Below are positions 47,718 through 58,183 of a stretch of 64,000 bases of DNA, one piece after another. The stretch lies in NCBI GenBank assembly GCA_014904985.1, contig MU128999.1, forward strand, positions 1 to 64,000. Reading direction: 5' to 3'. Both the position numbers and the translations under genes were made by a program. The DNA comes from Hydnum rufescens UP504 (Eukaryota; Basidiomycota; Agaricomycetes; Cantharellales; Hydnaceae). Under the pieces are notes generated by a model that was not told the DNA's origin, made no database searches, and was given only the letters and a program-made list of their open reading frames with translations. How positions within the stretch are numbered: position 1 is the stretch's first letter; each line of letters opens with the position of its first letter.

Positions 47718-49824
47718 ATGGAAATGTCCATGTCATCCAGAATGCGCTTCTGGCTCGCGCAGATTTTGAATGAAATCAAGAGCCAATATACCACCCTTAA
47801 GGATCCTAGCATTTCAGGTAGGACCATACATAAATGCATCGGGGCATCGCAATGACATATACGGTCTCTGATAATCTCTCTGAACCTCCACAACCTCAGA
47901 ACTTTCAAAATGCGGTCCAAACGTTTTGGCCACTTTTTTGGAATTGACGAACGTCATTTTGGCCGCGGCTCCTGTTCCGAGCACACCTCCGGCGCAGAAT
48001 AAAAATATAGTTGCGCTCCGCTCTCCGAAGGGCTCTGTTTCAGCACCCTCGAGTCCAAAGAGCGAATCGTCGGCGATCGAATACACGAAACCAACGGACT
48101 TGGTCAGTGCGAAGCGAAAGCTTCGCCATTATCGAGAGCAATCCCATTCGGCTATGACAACCGTACTCCACACCCTGGTAATGGGTGCCTGGCGTCGATT
48201 ATTCACCGATAGTTCCTTGTTGATTGTTTTGGCGGACCTCACTATCGAGCCTCATCGAGGAGATAAATTTTACAAAGATCTGATCGGCATGTTGGACGAG
48301 GTTATTATCATCGCTGGCGCCCGGGTACGGGAAGGCTTGACATGTGCCATGATGCCATTGCGCGCATACAGGAGGAATATGTCCCTCTCAACGACCCCGC
48401 GTGCGCATCATCTTCTGGTAGAGGACCGAATTTCCCTTATCCCACTTCATTCGATGACACATCAGCACCCCCTGACTTGCGCACTTCCAAACGTCCCAAA
48501 CGATCCGTGAGAACTGGGGTATCCAGTCCGTCATCAATCACATCCACCCCAATCACTAGTCGCACCTCACCTCCACTGGTCACTGCCGCTCGCAATATCG
48601 TTCGTCTCATCGACCCACCTTCTGTCATTGAGTATCGTGAAAGATTTTGGGATAAACCATTCATTGTGCCTCGATATGCAGCCGATTGGCGCGCATGTGC
48701 AAATTGGGGAAATCCTCAATATTTGCGCAACGTTGGCGGTCTTGGTCGCAAGATTCCGGTCGAGAGGACGTCGAAATCTGGGGATGATTACACGTCCGAA
48801 TCGTGGAAGAACACGCTAATGGATTGGGAAGCATTCATTGATCTGCTTTGCATACGGTCGTCGTTTTCGAGCGCCCCCAAGGCGGTCCCATCCCCCGCTC
48901 TCCCTCTTCCCCCTGGCTCACAAGGATCTCGTTCGGACACACCCAGCGTTCCCGTCCCCGATGCCCCGAAGCGAAGAGGACGCCCACCTTTAAACAGGAA
49001 CTTGCCCCCTCCTACCGTTAATGTGGTGGAAGAATGGCGTGGAGAAACCTTTTATCTCGCTCAGCATGATCTAATCAACCAGATGCCCGAGCTACGAGGT
49101 GATATCATCATCCCTGATTATGTTTACTCCGCCGTCTCTGCCCCGCCATGGTTTCCTGAATACCACCCACCTGGGGTAGAAGACCTGCTGATGATAAATA
49201 GCTGGATTGGCCCAAAGGGTACTATCACCCCCGCACACAAGGTGATTGTCGAGAACCGATATTACATTCTATGGCACCTGTTTACCGGTTTATGATCATC
49301 CCGTCTAGGACCCTTATTACAATTGCTATGGTCAGTGGCCTGAAGATTCTATGATGGGGATGTTTATTAAAATCATTTCGACCGGTACAGTACAAGTCGT
49401 TGGTCGAAAGACCGTTTGGTTGGCCCCTCCCCAATTCGATAAAGAAATGTATCCATACCCCCCGTCTTCCTATAGCCCCCCTGGCTCATATACCTCTGGA
49501 TCCCCGACTCCGTCATCACGATCGTCTACTGTTTCATCTGTCGGCTCCCCTACTCCACCTTCCTGGCCCTTGTCCTCGTTCAACGATGGAATCAAAGGTC
49601 GATCCTTGAACACCGGGAACTCTGGTTTACATAATACTTCGCGTGTCAAAATATTCAAACCCGAAGAAGACAGCAAAAACAAGTTCCCCCTATTCTATGC
49701 GCACGTTCAACCGCATGCCATGAGTGCCGTGCTCGAACCAGGCGACTTGCTGGTATTCCCCCCTGGATGGTGGCATGCCATGAGAAGCGAGGAGACGAGT
49801 GCGAGTGTCTCGTTGTGGTTCTAA
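47718..49824 (+). CDS. JmjC-domain protein, KDM8/JMJD5-like
   Basis: Fe(II)/2-oxoglutarate-dependent oxygenase of the JMJD5/KDM8 group, whose members hydroxylate or demethylate proteins. The N-terminal helical part has WLAQILNEIKSQYTTLKDP, GAWRRLFTDSSLLIVLADLT and GDKFYKDLIGMLDEVIIIAG, then a Ser/Pro-rich linker. The catalytic part starts with NIVRLIDPPSVIEYRERFWD KPFIVP. It continues with MINSWIGPKGTITPAHK joined over an intron to DPYYNCY, which gives the His-x-Asp iron pair, then VVGRKTVWLAPPQFDKEMY. The distal His is in EPGDLLVFPPGWWHAM, and the end is SASVSLWF. One C is missing at 48320-48322 (IIIAGA then PGTGRLDMCHDAIARIQEEY). The first exons are uncertain; I chose the ATG at 47718 because the peptide after it looks like the family's N-terminal helices. 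The substrate cannot be told. Confidence 0.82.
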
Positions 49825-50100
49825 CGTTGAAAGGTGCGATAGTCGATGGTTCGATTGGATTTCCTGTTGTCCGATGTCTGGCTCTCCGTCGCCGTTTTCC
49901 TCCGACTGTCATTCTTTTTTTTTTCCTTCACTATTTGCATTTGCATTGTGCACTACACATCCATCACATTCTCCATATGTAAATTAGTCCCTCAAACACG
50001 TCGTTCTACTTTGCATCCGGCGGACATTGCCGTGCTCGCTCTAAAGTTTAAAAAGCGAGATCATCTTTCCCGAATCTTCCTCGTCTTCTACTTGACTCTC
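49825..50100. promoter_or_regulatory. Short intergenic region upstream of eEF1B
   Basis: The 276 bp between the JmjC stop and the eEF1B start are pyrimidine-rich (a T run at 49916-49924 and CT-rich stretches), as is common in promoters of highly expressed fungal genes. Confidence 0.35.
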
Positions 50101-51233
50101 ATGGCTTTCTCTGATCTCAAACAACTTGAGGAGCATCTTGCCACTCGCTCTTATATCGAGGGGTAAGTGAGCATTTTACTCTCACTTTTCGCTATACCTT
50201 TTTTTTTTTTTTCTCGACCGTGATGAGTTTACGCTTTGGTCCGTGTTTCCGAGGCAGCGGCTTAAGACCCCGCGCTCATTCATTGACGACAGCTAATTCC
50301 AAGCTCTCTGATCCTATCTTTCATCATTATTCTCTACTGGATTGTTTTTTTTTTTTCTCGTCGACATCTGTCTGATCGCGATCATCGATTGTCTCCCAGA
50401 TTCTCCCCTTCCCAGGCTGATGTTGGCGTGTTCACCGCCTGAAGTCTGCCCCCTCATCTGGAGAGTACCCCCATGCCGCGCGGTGGTACGAGCACATCGC
50501 TTCCTGGGAAAGTGAGCACGCCACGTTGCCGGGCGACAAGGTTGCTGCGGCCAAACTCTTTGGAGGCGCCGGTGCTTCTGTGGCCCCTGCTGAGACTCCC
50601 ACCGCCGATGAAGATGAGGAAATCGATTTGTTCGGATCGGATGAGGTTCGTTGTCCGTATGTCTTGGGTTTGCCTCATGTCCGACGCTGATCATGATGAT
50701 GATTTTTTTCTCCGTATAGGATGAGGACGCCGAGGCTGAGCGTATCAAGGCTGAACGTGTTGCCGCGTACAACGAGAAGAAGGCTGGGAAGGCGAAGCCT
50801 GTCGCTAAAGTATGCTGCCATCTTCAACTCAAGTCTTTATCAATACTAACAGGGAAAACATAGTCCGTGGTGACCATGGATGTTAAGCCGTGGGATGATG
50901 AGACAGACATGAAGAAACTTGAGGAATCTGTCCGTTCGATTATAAAAGATGGTCTCGTCTGGGGCGCGTCCTCGTTGGTTGCGATTGGTTTCGGGATCAA
51001 GAAGCTCCAAATCAACCTTGTCATCGGTCGGTATCTGCGCCTCGAGGGTTCTACCTCTTGCTTATCATTTCCACCCCCACAGAGGACGACAAGATTTCCT
51101 TGGACGAACTTCAAGAGGAGATCGCTGAGTTCGAGGATTATGTCCAGAGTACCGATATTGCGGCGATGCAAAGTAAGTTGGGCATCCCTTGGTTTCAGAG
51201 GCTCTCACTAAGCACCTCAATTTAGAATTGTAA
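50101..51233 (+). CDS. EFB1: Elongation factor eEF1B-alpha (EF-1-beta)
   Basis: Guanine-nucleotide exchange factor for eEF1A in translation elongation. Six exons fit: 50101-50162, 50400-50645, 50720-50809, 50864-51026, 51083-51172 and 51226-51233. Order of parts: a GST-C-like N-terminus ([48 protein letters not shown]), an acidic linker ([20 protein letters not shown]), a Lys-rich hinge and the exchange domain ([66 protein letters not shown]). The exons total 659 bases; one T is missing at 50440 (FTA, then [11 protein letters not shown]), after which the protein is 219 residues, the normal size. The first intron is 237 bp, four times the others, and holds a snoRNA. Confidence 0.95.
50220..50311 (+). 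ncRNA. SNR18: Box C/D snoRNA snR18/U18, intronic
   Basis: The first intron of the eEF1B gene contains box C GTGATGA (50220-50226) and box D CTGA (50308-50311). Box D' is CCGA (50249-50252) and a box C'-like TGACGA lies at 50284-50289. The 14 bases just before D' (TTGGTCCGTGTTTC, 50236-50249) are perfectly complementary to the universally conserved GAAACACGGACCAA of large-subunit rRNA. The base five positions upstream of D' pairs with the A of the A-C step, which in yeast corresponds to Am649 and Cm650, the sites guided by snR18. In budding yeast snR18/U18 lies in the EFB1 intron, so host and guide agree. A terminal stem next to boxes C and D is not obvious; ends are therefore approximate by a few bases. 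Confidence 0.85.
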
Positions 51234-51474
51234 ATCTAGTGTCCTCTTGGTTTTCTGTGTTCATGTATTCTATTTCCATACCATTGCAATCCCAAGCTAG
51301 CATCGAGGGATAAAGTGAACGCCTTGGGGCTTTAAGGATCTGAGTGCTCCCAGTGAGCTTCATCGCCGCCGTCGAAGGGCGCGTTTCAATCACGTGATTT
51401 ATTGTTCGCAACTAAAGGCTCTAGGAGTTCGTTTGCTCGAGCAAGAATCTATTTGGTAAAATTTGCCCTCCAAC

Positions 51475-52895
51475 ATGAGCGGGAAGATTTTGGCTGCGGT
51501 GCGAACCTTGCGCCGTCAGGGCATTGAAGTCCTCTACTTGGACAAACAAGTTCTTGTTCTCAACAAACCCAATGGTCTCATCACCCAATCTACTCGATCC
51601 TGTGATGTATCCAAACAGGTGCATTGGTGGTTACCCCCTCTGCCTCTGCGTATCCTTGTGTATGTTTACGATCCACCAGGCCCAAAGTATCGTCCCAACT
51701 TTAGCAGGTGACGTTTCCGTCTCGAATGGCATCTTCATTCCTCACCCTCCCGGCGCCCAAACAATAGACCTGAGAGAAAAACTGCCAATACGTTCCCTAT
51801 CCACTGTGCATCGCTTGGACAAGTCTACCACTGGATGTCTAATCTTGACCAAGACAGAGGCAGCCACTAAATCTTTATCTCGACAATTTTCGGAACGCTC
51901 TATAGGGAAGATGTACCTTGCCCTAGTCGATACCCGGACAAATGCGTTCCAGGGCAAGTCCTCGGGTCTCCTCCTCACCGGGTGGACGAGCGACGATGGG
52001 CGGCCCGACATCGTTCCTGTCGATGCCCCCAAAGCCAAACGAGCGATGACGGACTGGAAAATATTAGCTTCTTCCGTGAGTGGCTCGACACGGCTTGATT
52101 TGGGTTTTCGGGGGGTTCTACAAAACACTTACTTCCCAAGGTCGATAGCCCACACACCCCATATCCTTACTTCGCCTGAATCTTCATACCGGCCTCAAGC
52201 ATCAACTTCGCCTACACTGTGCTTTGAGCCTTCAAGGTGCGGCTGATCTTTTTCGAATCATTCCTCCGTATACGCGTCGCCTGACATTCCTGAAATGCGA
52301 TCCCAGCTCCCATACTGGGCGACGCTCTGTACACTCCTCACGACCGACCGCCGATAGCGCTACATCGTCCCTCCCAACACACCTTTCTGCACGCATCGGA
52401 AATAACTATTACTGTGCGTAAAACGATCTCACCTTCTCAGAACGAACGTCTCTTTTTCAAACAAAATGAAGTAAAATAATCAAAAAAAAACAGCGCCATA
52501 TCCCCTACGCAATACCATCGGGCCTCCGAAAGCAACTGCGAAAATCCAAACGCATCCGGCTCACCATCGGTGCCCCCCTCCCCTCTGAATTCCGCGAGCT
52601 CTGCGCGCGGCTCTCCATTCCCCTGCTGGACGAATCCCGGAGGGGGCGTGTCGCCATCGACGGGATACCCAAAGATCTTTTTTTCACGAAGCAGACTGTC
52701 ATGGCGGACTCTGATGGCGGTACGGTAAAGGACGAGGACGGGGTGCTCTGCACAACGCAGGTCCTTCCGTTCAGCGTACCAGAATTGGATGGACATTACT
52801 TCGCGTGCGCAATGCTGCAGAGTGAGAAGAGCATCGTGGACGCTTTTCAGGACCATACTTTTGCGAAGGAAGATCCACCACATCTTATTATGTAG
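51475..52895 (+). CDS. RluA-family RNA pseudouridine synthase
   Basis: Converts uridine to pseudouridine in RNA; the RNA target cannot be told from sequence. The start at 51475 gives MSGKILAAVRTLRRQGIEVL, then YLDKQVLVLNKPNGLITQ, the usual N-terminal strand. The catalytic loop is STVHRLDKSTTGCLILTKT, with the nucleophile Asp in HRLD. It is followed by RSIGKMYLALVD, SLLRLNLHTGLKHQLRLHCA and APILGDALYTPHD, then LHASEITIT. The RxHTG-type motif is present as LHTGLKHQLR. Four introns fit; the last one (acceptor after an A-rich stretch near 52492) leads into a C-terminal extension with LRKQLRKSKRIRLTIGAPLP and a stop at 52893-52895. Resembles mitochondrial Pus5/RPUSD-like enzymes in simplicity. Its 3' end faces UBE2S 132 bp away. 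Confidence 0.85.
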
Positions 52896-53027
52896 CACAC
52901 ATCCATACCAGCTATATACGATGAGACATATGTACGATGACCGCATAACGAGGAGTAAAAGAAAGGAGAAAAAAAAATGACGAGAAATGGAGACTGAATA
53001 ACACAAAGTCGACAGGGGAAATACACT

Positions 53028-54167
53028 CTACAATCTCTTCAGGCCTTTTTTTCGCTTCGCCACACCACCCACCATAGCGGCTCGCTTGAGTGAGGGGGCG
53101 TTCGTATTCCCATTCCCGGCAGCGGGCTGTAGTGGCCCACCAGGCAGACCAGGGTTATCATTTTGCACATGTGGGGAATCCTTGTGTGATGCTGCAGAGG
53201 CTGTGATGGAGGTAGAGGAGGATGGAGCAGTGGGCGGTAGCCGTGAGTTGTTGTTGGATGGTGAGAGCTGTAAGGGTTCGGTGGGTTCGGGGGTAGGCAG
53301 AAGGACGGTGGAAGAGACTTTCTGTGGTGCTTTGATGGGCGATTCTACAACGATAGGGGGTATCGACGACCGTGACGGTCCTGGCAAGGTGGTCGGAGGT
53401 CCTGGTAGGGATGGAGTGGCAGGGGCGGGTGTTGTGGTTATTGAGGGGGGATCGAATTCGGGCGGGCGAGTTTTTGGCTTCGCGTGCACGTTGGTGATGA
53501 GTTTTGCATGCTTGAAGTATTCGTCGTAGTTCTCTAGTAACAGTTTTCCAGCCGCCTCGTCCAAGGCAGATTCCGCATTTGGATAGATAAGGAGGCATTT
53601 AATCTGCAATAGAAAGGTTAATAACATATAGAGGAAGGAAAACCTGGAAGCTAACCGTCACGAGGATATGCGTAATCCCATACTCGCGCTTCCAATCTTT
53701 TTTAAGGGTGTTCACACATATCTCGCCCGATTTGGAAACGTTCGGGTGGAAAATCCTGGTCAACATCGTGCCTTAGGGTACAGAGTGGCATTCGACTGTC
53801 AAATCGAGACGCATATGAGAGTAAAGCCAGGGACGAACATTTGGGAGGTGCTGCGGGGAACTCCTCTGTGAACTTGAAGCCAATCCGGAAATAACCCCCT
53901 TCATAGGGTGTTCCCTCTGTCATTGCATTGAGATTAGCGCAAAATCAAGCGTTTGAAAATCCAGATCGCTTGCCTGGGCCTTGAACAATACCGCAGAAAT
54001 CGAGGATGTCTTCCTCGTTTGTTGTAACACGGATTCCGTCAGGCGGGCTCGAACGCAAGGTCGCCATCTCGCGCACGAGGCGACGCATAGCTGTTGGGCC
54101 AAGAGACTTTGATCACGCGTGAGTTGGGGCCACTTCACACCGTATAATTATTTATTTGGGTTACCAT
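53028..54167 (-). CDS. Ubiquitin-conjugating enzyme E2, UBE2S type
   Basis: E2 that extends Lys11-linked ubiquitin chains with the anaphase-promoting complex in animals. Segments in order: [82 protein letters not shown] with the catalytic Cys in [25 protein letters not shown] and [20 protein letters not shown]. Behind the core is a Pro/Ser-rich linker and a very basic end ([10 protein letters not shown]). The terminal LKRL resembles the C-terminal LRRL peptide by which human UBE2S binds the APC/C. The second intron starts with GCAAGC at 53973, a GC-AG intron. The first exon (from the ATG at 54167) is uncertain because its phase does not fit the next exon. Confidence 0.88.
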
Positions 54168-55787
54168 GATTGTATGGCCTGTACCACGGAGGGGAGGGGA
54201 GAAAGGAGTGGCCAAAGGCGCTTGAACAATAGTCGGGGAAACGGAATCAAATGCCGGAGATAACCGAATTAAGGGTTGGAGTTAGGAACACAATTGCAGT
54301 GGCGACGAAAGGGCTAGATGGGTGGCAGAGTAGGGTACGCGCGGGGCATGTATGCACCAGAATCGCCAACTTTAGGATGATCGGTTCTGCCACTGCACAA
54401 CCTAACCACGGGCACTGTAACTCCCACCCACTCATTGTCTCTTTAACGCCTATCGTCGTTCCCACCTCGGGGCCGAGTAACATCCATTGTCAAGGCAGAT
54501 GATGAGCACTGTAATCGTATGCGTGAAGGAAACGCATACATTCATAACCAAAATACTTCGATTTTCGGGAGGGGGATCGTATACCAATGATCTGCTGTCA
54601 ATCTGAATTCCATGGCACGGCGGGCAAATATGCCCTGGGCTCCAGCAGAAATAAGAGGGATCCTTTGTTCTGAAGGAGGTGTTGTAGGAATGTGACGTTG
54701 GGCCCAACACAGTGATGCTGAAGATCGTGGTGCTTAGTGCAGTGTCTGGAGCGCCGAATGATAACGCCGGCTCTGAGTGAATATGGGTAGTCGTGGGCGC
54801 CGAATTAAAGAATGTCACATAAAAGGAACTCGAACGCCACGAATTGTCCATTAATGAAACGATTGCAAATAAAGAGAAATAATATTGAAGCGCCCAAGGA
54901 AGCGCCCTGTATTTGTGGTGAGAGATACAAGCCCAGCAAAACCAGTGATTGATATGACATGAGCCGTGAGGTCACTGAAAACACACCTCAAGGAGATGCA
55001 GCAGATAAGTAAACATTCCCACAGTTTGGCACGGATACCCCATGCAGTATCCTTGCTCGAGATAGTGGCTATGCAACCCGTGAACCTCACGCACGGGGAT
55101 CGATTGTTCACGATTACACGCGGACTACGCAGGGCCTAATTGTCGCAATATAGACCACGTTGCGATGAGTAGGACAGCCGCGAAGATCATTACCACTCGT
55201 AGCCTCGGATCCAGGTGTTCTGGCCACTATAGCAAGCGAAACCTTCCACCGGCCACATTTCAACGGCTCTATAGCTATATTAATTAACTAACATTAACCC
55301 GTCGAGTCGAGGATGTTTTAATCCCAGATTCATTGAAATTTCATTCATCGCGTTGTCATGGCGCACAAATACGGGGCCACCAGACAAGCGATTAAGACAG
55401 AGCATGCATGGTGAAGAGAGTCAAAGACATGGCCCAAGAGGAACGCAGATGCGGGCTGAGAGGGAGATGGGCCACTTGAAGCATCATTGGAATGACTAGT
55501 GATCAGTCCCCGACAAGGGTGTATGGCAAGCAGTGCAACATGGGTAGACACGGCCCGGCGTATCCAGCAGACAAAGGGAGAAACGAGACGGGAAATCAGG
55601 GCGATCTGGGTTTCTGTGGCGGAGGGTGTGTAATGATATCCCCTTTGGCCATGCTTTAGAGACGTGGCCAAATGTCAGCTGAAATTGCCTCGCGTGGGGA
55701 TAACCCCGAACGGGCCACGTGTGTGGCCCGAACCCACATGTAAATGTGTCATGAACGCCTCTGTATACTGTGTCCTCACCAGTCATT
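54168..55787. other. Intergenic 1.6 kb, nothing recognised
   Basis: Several minus-strand frames (54450-54851, 54851-55111, 55345-55786) are open but without a motif and without good splice sites. I see no RNA gene. The region lies between the UBE2S start and the TAH18 stop. Confidence 0.35.
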
Positions 55788-58147
55788 CTATGCCCACGTT
55801 TCTTCCGACCATCTCCCTTCTCTCTCCATCTGCAGGATGTATTCTTTGGCCTGGATATCTGTCCAGTCGTTCGTCTTCTGCAATACGCCTTCGATTGCCT
55901 TCCTCACAGCAGCAGGCATTTTATTCGACGACCTGGTGGAGGAATTTGCAAATTTTCAGAAGCTGGAAATCAAACGCCTGGTTCAAAACGTTGACTTACC
56001 CAGAAATATAAACACTGCCCCCACGGTTGTAAACGTACTCGTGAAGGAGCGTGGAATCACGGGCGATCTCATCTTGCACGTAAACTTTGTGGTCCTACAA
56101 TTGTGGATCAGGGCCAATCTCAAGATTCCTGCGGAAAATGGCGTCTCTACCTGATCTCGGGACGCAGCGACCCTCCAGGACAGATATTTCGCGTCCGCGT
56201 ACTTCGCCATTTCGTCATGGTAATGAAAATCTGCCTTAATGGAACGACATCCAAGATATAAGAGATTGTCTGCGCAACGGTCGTTTAGTGGCGGTGGCCT
56301 ACACACAAAAGCGAGGAATCTCTCTCACCTCTGGCACGCATTGCTACACGATGCTCGAGTATCGCCCGCATCGGTGCGATTCCGGTGCCGGGTCCAATGA
56401 GAACGACTGGTTTCAAGTTGTCCTCAGGTACAGCAAGGGTCCCTCGCTCCAGCCCTATCTCTACTTCGTCGCCTGTGAGAAATGCCAATTGGGGCAAGTT
56501 TCAATCATGTCTGTCTAGATAGGGAGGAAACGAAGAGTACAGACCGGGCCGTAAACGAGTCAACCAATTAGAACAGAGCCCTTTCCGAGGCACCCTGAGC
56601 GATAAACTTCTATATCGAACGATGGCAACGCAGAGCTGGATTTTCCCAGGATGCGCCTGCAAGGGACGTCAAGGGGTCCTTTTAGTGGCTCTGGGGACCT
56701 CGGAACCGAAAAACAGCAGGTGAAACAGACCTTGAGAGCGCTGGCGATAGAGAACTTGCGGGGTCGGATAACCGAGAATACATCGAGCACGTAATCAAGG
56801 GGTATTTTAACGGACTTGAATTCGGCAAGGACTTCTAAAATCGTTCGTCGGGGCCGTTGGCAATAATCAAACAGATCGTCCTGATCAGAATTCTCACGAT
56901 CAGATGCTGACAAGCTTGAATACCGTACGAGACAAAGTCACCTGTCCCTCTGGGGAGCAGAACTCTTCTAGCCTTTCGCGCTCTCTCGCGTCATCTGCGA
57001 AATTCTTGCAAAATTCGAAAAATGAGAGCCGAGGAACGGCCGCAATATCTAGGTATTGAGTAATCAATTCCCGGAGAGTCAGATGTATCGGTATGTGCTG
57101 AGGAACAGGTCGATCTGGCGGATTGTGTTCAGGATGGAAGAACATTATACTAGCAGGGCGGAGACAATGCACACCTCGATCCACATTACGAATCTCATAC
57201 ACATTATCGGCGATGCTTTCCCAGTTTTGTCTGGAGATGAAATAGTTGACATCTGCCGGATCGTTCGCAGGAAATAGGACTGCCACATCCCCGGTTCGTA
57301 TCTGATTAATGCTAGTCAAATGAACTTTGAAAAAGTGCAATGAAGGCGACTGTATTCACGAAATGTCATCAAGCACATCGAATTCAATGTGTCGCACATC
57401 CTGGAACCAGTCGGGATGGGTGATACGCCGCATAGACCCAAGGCATGCCTTGTAAGTGCTCCCTCGTTTTAATGGAACGGAACTGGGGCCTTGAAAAGGC
57501 AGAAATTCGAGTCGAGGTTGGGAGTTGAGGCGTCGGGAAGGATGCTGAGGTGAGGTGGGAGTGGGTATAATTCATCTAAAGCGGTACCCAGAGATTTAAG
57601 CCATGTATCAAGTGTACCATTGACACTGATGCACAGAGTAAGAATGCGCCTCCGAGGAATAGATAGTGATACACACAAACCCCAAATAATGCTGCTCGTC
57701 CGCATCGGCTCGATCGAGAATTTGATGGGCCCCAAGAGCCAGCAGACGTCTGTGGAGTTTCTTCGAGGCCCAACAAAAGCGTTCATAACTAGAATCGCCT
57801 ATCCCAAAGACTGCAATGTCTAGATGATCCAGAAGATCTGCAGGGAGGTCTGCACGAAGTAGCGCGTTCCAGAAAGCGGTCATATTATGTGGTTCGGCGC
57901 CGTTACCAGTCGTAGAGCAGACGAAGAGAACGAGATTCTCGTCGAATAAATTCGGCTGTCATAGTGGTCAGCATCGTCGTCTGTTTAGTGGTGAACCCAA
58001 TCCGCACTATATCGAACGCGTCCATTGCCACCGTGCGCGTGCGAAAGTGTCGTCTCCTGAGTTGTCTCCCGATTCGCTCGGCCGCATCCTCTGCATTCCC
58101 AGTTTCTGTCGCAAAGAGGACCAGCGCCCGCGTTCATTATCGTCCAT
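55788..58147 (-). CDS. TAH18: NADPH-dependent diflavin reductase Tah18
   Basis: Transfers electrons from NADPH via FAD and FMN to Dre2 for cytosolic iron-sulfur cluster assembly. The flavodoxin part has ALVLFATETGNAEDAAERIG, FDENLVLFVCSTTGNGAEPH, IAVFGIGDSSYERFCWASKK and LHRRLLALGAHQILDRADAD. The linker and FAD part has DVRHIEFDV, QNWESIADNVYEIRN, LTLRELITQYLDI and the RPRKFSIASAL flavin loop. The NADPH part has VLIGPGTGIAPMRAILEHR, DNLLYLGCRSIKADFHYHDE, YISWR-like YLSWRVAASRDQ, GGSVYISG and MPAAVRKAIEGVLQK. It ends EGRWSEETWA with a conserved aromatic residue. About eight introns. One A is missing near the start (58133-58134), where MDDNE must change frame to reach TRALVLF. Its start codon is only 36 bp from that of RPC40. 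Confidence 0.92.
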
Positions 58148-58183
58148 ATAGTGACACGTGACTAATACTAAAATTTGCTCTTG
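58148..58183. promoter_or_regulatory. 36-bp divergent gap between TAH18 and RPC40
   Basis: Two essential genes start on opposite strands with 36 bp between their ATG codons. Transcription must start inside the gap, with tiny leaders, or inside the partner's coding region. The gap has ctaatacta and an AT-rich centre; no known factor site can be named. Confidence 0.5.

Noticed and set aside
50700..50712. Second snoRNA in eEF1B intron 2 (tgatgatgat)
   Set aside because: The intron is only 74 bp, box D is missing, and the phrase is a simple GAT repeat.
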